A stretch of 64,000 nucleotides of DNA, from assembly GCA_017881265.1 (NCBI GenBank), contig JADGRA010000006.1:16718-80717 (forward strand). Reading direction: 5' to 3'. This DNA comes from Myxococcaceae bacterium (GTDB lineage: Bacteria > Myxococcota > Myxococcia > Myxococcales > Myxococcaceae). The notes beneath the pieces are model-generated. The model was not told where the DNA came from, did not search any database, and was given only the letters and a program-made list of their open reading frames with translations. How positions within the stretch are numbered: the stretch's first letter is position 1; each line of letters begins with the position of its first letter. Below, one piece after another: positions 57,301 through 64,000 of this stretch. A program made the translations under genes and the position numbers.

Positions 57301-58521
57301 ATGTCCAAGCGAGGAGACGTGGTGACGAAGACGACGCGCAACCACGTCCACGATCTGCGTGGGGCGAGCCGCCTGGCGATCGAGGCGACCCGGAGCGTCA
57401 CCAATCTGGTCGAGGCCATGCACCTCACCATCGGCGGGGGGCCCGCGGTCCTCGGCCGGCCGCTCGAGGCCCCGACCCGCGCCCTCACCGGCCTGGTCTA
57501 CGGAAGTATCCGCGGCGTGACCAAGCTGATAGGTGCCAGCATCGACCGCACGCTCGCGCAGCTCGCGCCGCTCGTCCGCGAAGGCGCACCCGGGCCCGAG
57601 CGGGAAGCCGTGCTTGCCGTGCTCAACGGCGTGCTCGGTGACTACCTGACCGCAACGGGCAACCCGCTCGCGATCCAGATGCAGCTACGCCAGGGGGGCC
57701 ATCCGCTGGAGCCCAGGCGACGGGCGCTGCGCGCGCTCCTTCCGAAGGCCGGGGGCAAGCTGCTCCTGCTGGTCCACGGCTCCTGTCTGAACGACCGGAA
57801 GTGGCTCCGGCTGGGCCACGACCATGGCGTCGCGCTCGCACGCGACCTCGGCTACACGCCGGTCTATCTCCTCTACAACAGCGGCCTGCACATCTCGACC
57901 AACGGGCGCGCCTTCGCGGCGCTGCTCGAAGAGCTCGTCGCCGAGTGGCCCGCGCAGCTCGACGAGCTGGTGATCGTCGGCCACAGCATGGGTGGGCTCG
58001 TGGCGCGCAGCGCTTGCCACTACGCCGAGGCCGCGGCACACCACTGGCGGACGAGGCTGGACAAGCTGATCTGCCTTGGCTCGCCCCACCACGGCGCGCC
58101 GCTCGAGCGCGGCGGCAACTGGATCGACCTGCTGCTCGGCGTAAGCCGGTACAGCGCTCCGCTGGCGCGGCTGGGAAAGATTCGCAGCGCCGGCGTCACG
58201 GACATGCGCTTTGGGCTCGTCCTGGACGAGCACTGGGAAGGCCGTGAGCGGTTCGCGCACGGCGGGGACCCCCGGAGGACGCTGAGGCTGCCAGAGGGTG
58301 TGGAGTGCTGCGCCATTGCCGCGAGCACGGCACCCGGCCCCCAGCGGAAGCTCCCCGGCGACGGCCTGGTGCCGGTGGACAGCGCACTCGGGCGGCACCG
58401 CAAGCCGGAGCTGACCCTGGCGTTCCCCGAGGCGCACCAGTGGATCGGCTTCGGGATGGGCCACTTCGAGCTGCTCAACCGGGCCGAGGTTTACGCGACG
58501 CTCAGGCGCTGGCTCCACTGA
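57301..58521 (+). CDS. Lipase/esterase of the PGAP1-like alpha/beta hydrolase type
   Basis: The protein has 406 aa; ATG at 57301. A 140-residue N-terminal helical region precedes the hydrolase domain. That domain shows LLLLVHGSCLNDRKW, the nucleophile elbow G227-H-S229-M-G-G, LGSPHHGAPLERGG, DGLVPVDSALG (Asp) and GMGHFELLNRAEV (His). The SPHHGAPL stretch is typical of triacylglycerol lipases acting on large lipids. No signal peptide is seen. It follows the enoyl-CoA hydratase by 49 bp. Confidence 0.85.
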   Translation: MSKRGDVVTKTTRNHVHDLRGASRLAIEATRSVTNLVEAMHLTIGGGPAVLGRPLEAPTRALTGLVYGSIRGVTKLIGASIDRTLAQLAPLVREGAPGPEREAVLAVLNGVLGDYLTATGNPLAIQMQLRQGGHPLEPRRRALRALLPKAGGKLLLLVHGSCLNDRKWLRLGHDHGVALARDLGYTPVYLLYNSGLHISTNGRAFAALLEELVAEWPAQLDELVIVGHSMGGLVARSACHYAEAAAHHWRTRLDKLICLGSPHHGAPLERGGNWIDLLLGVSRYSAPLARLGKIRSAGVTDMRFGLVLDEHWEGRERFAHGGDPRRTLRLPEGVECCAIAASTAPGPQRKLPGDGLVPVDSALGRHRKPELTLAFPEAHQWIGFGMGHFELLNRAEVYATLRRWLH

Positions 58522-58728
58522 GCCAAGGCCCGCTTCCCGGGTGGGCGGCGGCGCCCCGCGAGAGCGTGCGGCCAAGCCGCTTCCCCGCCGCTTCGATGAG
58601 GGCGGACACGTGCCCACCGGAACCCGAAGTAAGGGGCAACCTCAACTCATCGCGCCCGAAGAGTAACGTGCGCCGTTTGCAGCCGCCCGGGCCGAGATTG
58701 TCTTCGCCATATTTCTCGCTGAGGTCCT

Positions 58729-59301
58729 TCAGTTCGGAGGAGGCGCAAATGTCACGCTGACGGTGGTGCCTCCGTCGGTGCTGTCAAGCGGTGCGAGCGT
58801 GGCGGTGAAGGAACCGCTCGGGAAGGGCCAAATTTCCGCTTGGTCGCCGAGGTGGTATCGGACTTCGTATGCACCGAGGTACAGGGAGTTGAGCCCGCTG
58901 AACCCTGGTCCGGGTGAGGTGATGGTCAACTCGAAACCGCTTGCGTTTCCCCAGGCGTCAGCAGACGACTCGCTTGTGTAGATGACTGCCAGGAAACTGG
59001 CAACGTCGCCGATAGTGAAACTGCCTGCATCGAGGGCTACGCCCGGAAAGTAGGCGTCGCAATAGAACTGTGGGTCGCCTGGGCCAATCTTCACGCCTCT
59101 AACAGACAACTCCAAAGCGGGTCCGCCGTCGGGCAAAGTGCTCCGACCGACCCCTGCGGTGACGGCCACCACGGCGCCCCCGAACGTCGCGGTGCCGATT
59201 GACGCTCCAGCGTCGTACACGGCGTTCGGCCCACCACCATTGCTCGTGGTGCAGCCGACAAGGAAGGTAACCGCGAATACGGTGAGAATCTGAAGCCGCA
59301 T
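58729..59301 (-). CDS. Predicted lipoprotein of unknown function
   Basis: The protein has 190 aa. The signal peptide ends in the lipobox LVGC (Cys17), followed by a Ser/Gly-rich spacer. The mature part is beta-rich with no recognisable domain. Codon choice is less GC-extreme than in the housekeeping genes. 58522-58728 before it is gene-free. Confidence 0.65.
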   Translation of the reverse strand: MRLQILTVFAVTFLVGCTTSNGGGPNAVYDAGASIGTATFGGAVVAVTAGVGRSTLPDGGPALELSVRGVKIGPGDPQFYCDAYFPGVALDAGSFTIGDVASFLAVIYTSESSADAWGNASGFELTITSPGPGFSGLNSLYLGAYEVRYHLGDQAEIWPFPSGSFTATLAPLDSTDGGTTVSVTFAPPPN

Positions 59302-59375
59302 AGGTCAGACCGTTCCCCCCCATCGCCTTGAATCAGCGACAGTCGTAGCAGATTCGGCCGAGGAGGCCGACGGCC

Positions 59376-61297
<1,922 letters not shown>

Positions 61298-61560
61298 TGT
61301 ACGCGCTGAGCTGGCACATGTGGCTTCCAGGAAACTGCGAGTCGCAGAGTGCGTGCATCCCTTCTCGACCACCGACTCCTCCGATTGTAGGGCTGGAGTA
61401 CCCAGCAAATGAGGCTGCATATTCGCCGACTCCGGCTGGACCGCGCGGACCTTGTCCACCGGTCGGTCCCATAGGTCCAGGCGCTCCTTGGGTTCCCGGG
61501 TCGCCCTTGCTCGTGCTACTGCCGCCCACACCGGAACGAGTGCTGAGGTTCGAGGCAACC
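61298..61560 (-). pseudogene. Fragment of a collagen-like repeat protein gene
   Basis: On the minus strand, eight Gly-x-y triplets (61505-61431; GDPGTQGAPGPMGPTG and on) lead into GVGGREGMHALCDSQFPGSHMCQLSAYM. The Gly-x-y block plus a C-terminal segment with C-x8-C around FPGSH resembles exported collagen-like proteins seen in myxobacteria. The frame is cut exactly where the IS terminal repeat begins at 61297, and no start is visible upstream. Confidence 0.5.
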
Positions 61561-61598
61561 GTTTCAACCCACATCTGTCGAACTCCGTGAAGGTTTCC

Positions 61599-62549
61599 AT
61601 GCTGGCCCGATTTGTTGCTCCTCTCGCCTTGACCTTCGCTGCGAGCGCTGCGCTCGCCCAAGGTCCCGTTCCCAATACCTCGCCAGTGCGTGGCCGAGCT
61701 GAGATTCGGCTGACCTATTTGGGGAACGCGGGCTGGGAGATTTCCGATGGGAAAACCAACGTCCTGGTGGATCCGTTCGTCACCCAGTTCCGGAGCAACC
61801 GCGAGGCGAAACCCGGGCAGGTCGAACCACCACCGCGGCCCTCGCTCGAAGAAATCGTCACGCCAGATGCCGAGGGAATCAACGCGAAGATCCATCGTGC
61901 CGATTACATCCTCGTGACTCACGGGCACCCGGACCACGCTCTTGACGCTCCGTATATTGCGAGAAGAACCGGTGCGGTGATCATCGGGAGGGAAACCACT
62001 GCAAACATTGCTCGCGCTTACGACGTGCCAGAGTCTCAGCTCATCACCGTTCGCGGCGGAGAGGATTACGACTTCGGTGCGTTCTCTCTGAGAGTGATCC
62101 CCAGCATCCACACTGCTCTTGAGCACAAACACTATTTCAATGGCTCCATGGCCGGAGACGCGCCACGCGGATTGAGGGCGCCGCTTAAGTTCGGGAACTT
62201 CGTTGAAGGGGGTAGCGTGGCGTACTTGCTGCGGCTCGCCGGCCACCAAGTGCTCATCATGGGTTCGATGAACTACATCGAACGCGAGATGGAGGGGCTG
62301 CGGCCCGACATCGCACTGGTGGGCGCGAACGCTCAACGTCGGGAAATCTACGAGTACGCTGGCCGGTTGATGCGCGCGTTGGGATATCCACCCCTCGTGA
62401 TGCCGACACATTGGGACGCGTACGGTTGGGCTCCGGCGCAAGCGCAGGCGCGAGCTGAAGCACAGCGATTTGCCGACGAGGTGAAGGCGGCTTCGCCCAA
62501 TACGCGGGTCATCATCCCCAAGCATTTTGAGCCCATTTCTGTGCCGTGA
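61599..62549 (+). CDS. Exported metallo-beta-lactamase-fold hydrolase
   Basis: The protein has 316 aa from the ATG at 61599, 6 bp after GAAGG; an in-frame GTG at 61587 is possible. Residues 1-21 are a signal peptide. The MBL metal motif is H108-x-H110-x-D112-H113 in THGHPDHALD, with later ligands in VIPSIHTALEHKHYF, ALVGANAQRR and MPTHWDAYG. It resembles beta-lactamase-2 (UlaG-like) hydrolases rather than true beta-lactamases. It lies between inward-facing ends of two IS3-type remnants in the same orientation. Confidence 0.88.
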   Translation: MLARFVAPLALTFAASAALAQGPVPNTSPVRGRAEIRLTYLGNAGWEISDGKTNVLVDPFVTQFRSNREAKPGQVEPPPRPSLEEIVTPDAEGINAKIHRADYILVTHGHPDHALDAPYIARRTGAVIIGRETTANIARAYDVPESQLITVRGGEDYDFGAFSLRVIPSIHTALEHKHYFNGSMAGDAPRGLRAPLKFGNFVEGGSVAYLLRLAGHQVLIMGSMNYIEREMEGLRPDIALVGANAQRREIYEYAGRLMRALGYPPLVMPTHWDAYGWAPAQAQARAEAQRFADEVKAASPNTRVIIPKHFEPISVP

Positions 62550-62611
62550 TGTGAGTCCGGCAAGGCGCTCAAGCGGAAAAGCGCCTCTCCTCAGGACGTC
62601 CGGGAGCGCTT

Positions 62612-62830
62612 TGAATCGCCCCGGGTTCTCGGAGGCTCTAACCCTTGAGAAGGAAGACGGAGCAAGTAGCCGATGGACGTCCGCGAGCGGGCGCTTCGGT
62701 TGGTCTTCGAGCAGCGTAGCCGGAGCCCACCGGGCGTAGCCTGGACTTTGGCCAGGCGCTGTGTTCAGGCGGCCCGCTTGGGCCGAAGAACGCGGACCGT
62801 TGCTGAGCCGCGTGACGAACTCACCAGCGC
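62612..62830 (+). pseudogene. Left end of an IS3-type element with decayed orfA (copy 2)
   Basis: The terminal repeat at 62612-62643 shares its first 19 bases (TGAATCGCCCCGGGTTCTC) with the right end of copy 1. It is followed by MDVRERALRLVFEQRSRS from 62673, the helix-turn-helix start of an IS3-type OrfA, which then degenerates. Confidence 0.55.
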
Positions 62831-63030
62831 GCGGAACGTGGTCTGTGGCAGTCCGAAAAGGGTGCCCCCCGCAACTTTTTTGTCGACTCCGGCAGGCGGG
62901 TTGAGCGACAGCGGTACGCGACGGCCCGGCCTATTTTACCCCTGCGCCGCTCGCAGTCTCAGCAACTCGACGGAGCCAGCACCACGGGGAAGCGCCAGCT
63001 CAGCCACCAGGACGCCACGTGTACATTGCA
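62831..63030. other. Gene-free stretch
   Basis: No gene or regular structure is convincing. CCCCCCGCAACT near 62866 echoes the tRNA 3' end but is too short to call. Confidence 0.4.
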
Positions 63031-63093
63031 CGCCCCCGCAACTGAAAAACCTCAAGCCCTCTCGGCATTTGCCCAGGGGGCTTTTGACCTTTG
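63031..63093 (+). repeat. Degenerate copy of the tRNA-fMet 3' end plus terminator
   Basis: CGCCCCCGCAACT (63031-63043) equals the acceptor end of the tRNA, followed by GAAAAACC and a stem-loop (AAGCCCTC to GGGGGCTTT). This parallels 45490-45550 in order and spacing. Confidence 0.5.
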
Positions 63094-63112
63094 GGGCTGT
63101 TTGCCGGACCAT

Positions 63113-63160
63113 CGGGTTAACAACCCGAACGGCGCAGCGTCGGCTCCCGCCACCGCGACC
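63113..63160 (+). repeat. Degenerate tRNA-fMet 3'-half-like sequence
   Basis: Aligned without gaps to 45454-45501 it agrees at roughly 34 of 48 positions, keeping the anticodon stem (CGGG/CCCG) and the CCCGCC stretch; the T-loop is destroyed. GAAAACTCAAG and CTTTGGCGAC follow, echoing the terminator again. Confidence 0.4.
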
Positions 63161-63391
63161 GAAAACTCAAGTCTCCCGGTCTTTGGCGACGCGCTGTTTA
63201 TTGTTCAGCTCCCGCCTTCAAACGTTGACCGTTTCCGGACGTAAACGGGCACAGAAGGTGACGAGCGGCGCCCTAGACAGCGATGGGCTCCGGTGACGGC
63301 TTCGGTCTTGTCGTCGAGGGCGGCGACGACCTCGTCGGGGTTCTCTTCCGCGGAGCGAAGAGCCAGGCGGCAGACGACGAGATCGACGACT

Positions 63392-63916
63392 TCACGAGCG
63401 TCCCACGCGCGCGCCCAGGGCGACGAGAAGCTCGTCCAGTTGCTCGAACGCCTCGAGCGTCCCAGCCTCCACTCCGGAGGCGCGGGCGCCGTCGAGAGCT
63501 TCCTTCGAGGGATGGAGCTCGTGCACGACCAGCAGCGTCTTGCCGCCGTTTTCCTCGAAGGTCACCGTGGTGACGGCCCCACCGTCACCGCCTTCCTCGT
63601 TGGTCCAGACGATGCGCGAGTGCGGTGTTACCTCGAGGTACCTACCGTAGAACGCCATGGGCTCTGAGGCACCGTGGCCAAACACGAAACGGTACGTGCC
63701 CCCGACACGAACGTCCGCCTCGCAGGAAAGCAGGGACAGGCCTGTCGACCTCGGTGCCCACCACCGCTTGAGCAACTCGGGCTTGGTCCACGCCTCGAAC
63801 ACGATGCGCGCCGGGCCGTTGAAGGTTCGCGTAACGACTAGCTCACGCTCGGACTTCCGTTCCACCGTCGTGCGGTTCTTCATGGGGGTGGGCTCACTTT
63901 CTCTTCTTGCGTCCAT
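63392..63916 (-). CDS. SRPBCC/AHSA1-type START-fold protein
   Basis: The protein has 174 aa from the ATG at 63916, 5-10 bp after AAGGAG; an ATG at 63883 lacks a ribosome binding site. It shows RELVVTRTFNGPARIVFEAWTKPELLKRWWAP, VRVGGTYRFVFGHG and FYGRYLEVTPHSRIVWTNEEGGDGGAVTTVTFEENGGKT. This is the activator-of-Hsp90-like SRPBCC fold that binds hydrophobic ligands. It overlaps the end of an ArsR-like regulator gene by 23 bp, a common pairing. Confidence 0.88.
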   Translation of the reverse strand: MDARRESEPTPMKNRTTVERKSERELVVTRTFNGPARIVFEAWTKPELLKRWWAPRSTGLSLLSCEADVRVGGTYRFVFGHGASEPMAFYGRYLEVTPHSRIVWTNEEGGDGGAVTTVTFEENGGKTLLVVHELHPSKEALDGARASGVEAGTLEAFEQLDELLVALGARVGRS

Positions 63917-64000
63917 CGACCTTCTCCTTTCGTTTCAGTTCCTCGACAACCTTGTCCAACTCGTCGAAGCGTGCGTCCCAGAGCTGGCGGTACCTCTCGA
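63894..64000 (-). CDS. C-terminal end of an ArsR-like regulator, cut by the window
   Basis: The minus-strand frame gives ERYRQLWDARFDELDKVVEE, then LKRKEKVDGRKKRK and stop. The YRxxWxxRFDxLDxxLxxLK pattern is the C-terminal helix of small ArsR-family winged-helix regulators that sit upstream of SRPBCC genes. The rest lies outside the window. Confidence 0.65.
   Translation of the reverse strand, partial: ERYRQLWDARFDELDKVVEELKRKEKVDGRKKRK

Overview
The window is very GC-rich DNA from a deltaproteobacterium-like organism, most likely a myxobacterium (phylum Myxococcota). The reasons are the tightly overlapping gene starts (many ATGA, GTGA and TTGA junctions), frequent GTG/TTG starts, lysine/alanine-extended ribosomal proteins, NtrC-type sigma-54 regulators and a complete menaquinone (not ubiquinone) pathway. 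I cannot name the genus from sequence alone.

Positions 1-45,500 look like conserved chromosome. In order they hold: a HIT hydrolase end, a LapB-like TPR protein, a SPOR protein and a cupin; a repeat lipoprotein and a sugar-nucleotide operon (ribbon-helix-helix protein plus two SDR epimerases); lepA-lepB; a pyrimidine operon (pyrB-pyrC-carA); a menaquinone locus (menF-D-H-B-A-C-E, polyprenyl diphosphate synthase and a MarR/GbsR-like regulator on +, with an AroF-type DAHP synthase and menG divergent on -); a TCA block (gltA divergent from icd-mdh-sucC-sucD-ndk); rlmN; a translation operon (rpsP-KH protein-rimM-trmD-rplS); a membrane SMC-like protein; rsmI; an M23 peptidase with an NtrC-type regulator; murJ; and a five-S1-domain protein. 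The block ends at an initiator tRNA-fMet with a strong promoter and terminator.

From the tRNA on, the character changes. A 46-bp perfect copy of the tRNA-fMet 3' half recurs at 53,708-53,753, so 45,458-53,753 has the structure of an integrated island, although no integrase is visible. It carries an IS3-family (IS407-like) element inserted in an older transposase remnant, then a compact regulatory module: MEDS-domain sensor, GAF-PAS-AAA+ sigma-54 activator, STAS protein, exported catalase-like protein and alpha/beta hydrolase. Two -24/-12 promoters lie inside the module (before the STAS gene and before the catalase-like gene), each preceded by TCGCGA-centred sites. The island ends with a ribbon-helix-helix/PIN toxin-antitoxin pair whose promoter lies in a 28-bp perfect palindrome that touches the start codon.

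Positions 53,760-64,000 are an accessory zone: a lipid module (alpha/beta hydrolase, wax-ester synthase/DGAT, enoyl-CoA hydratase, lipase), a lipoprotein, a frameshifted IS701-like element, two directly repeated remnants of an IS3-type element flanking a metallo-beta-lactamase-fold gene and a cut collagen-like gene, further degenerate tRNA-fMet-like sequences near 63.0-63.2 kb, and an SRPBCC protein with the end of an ArsR-like regulator. The tRNA-fMet locus therefore appears to have been used repeatedly for insertion.
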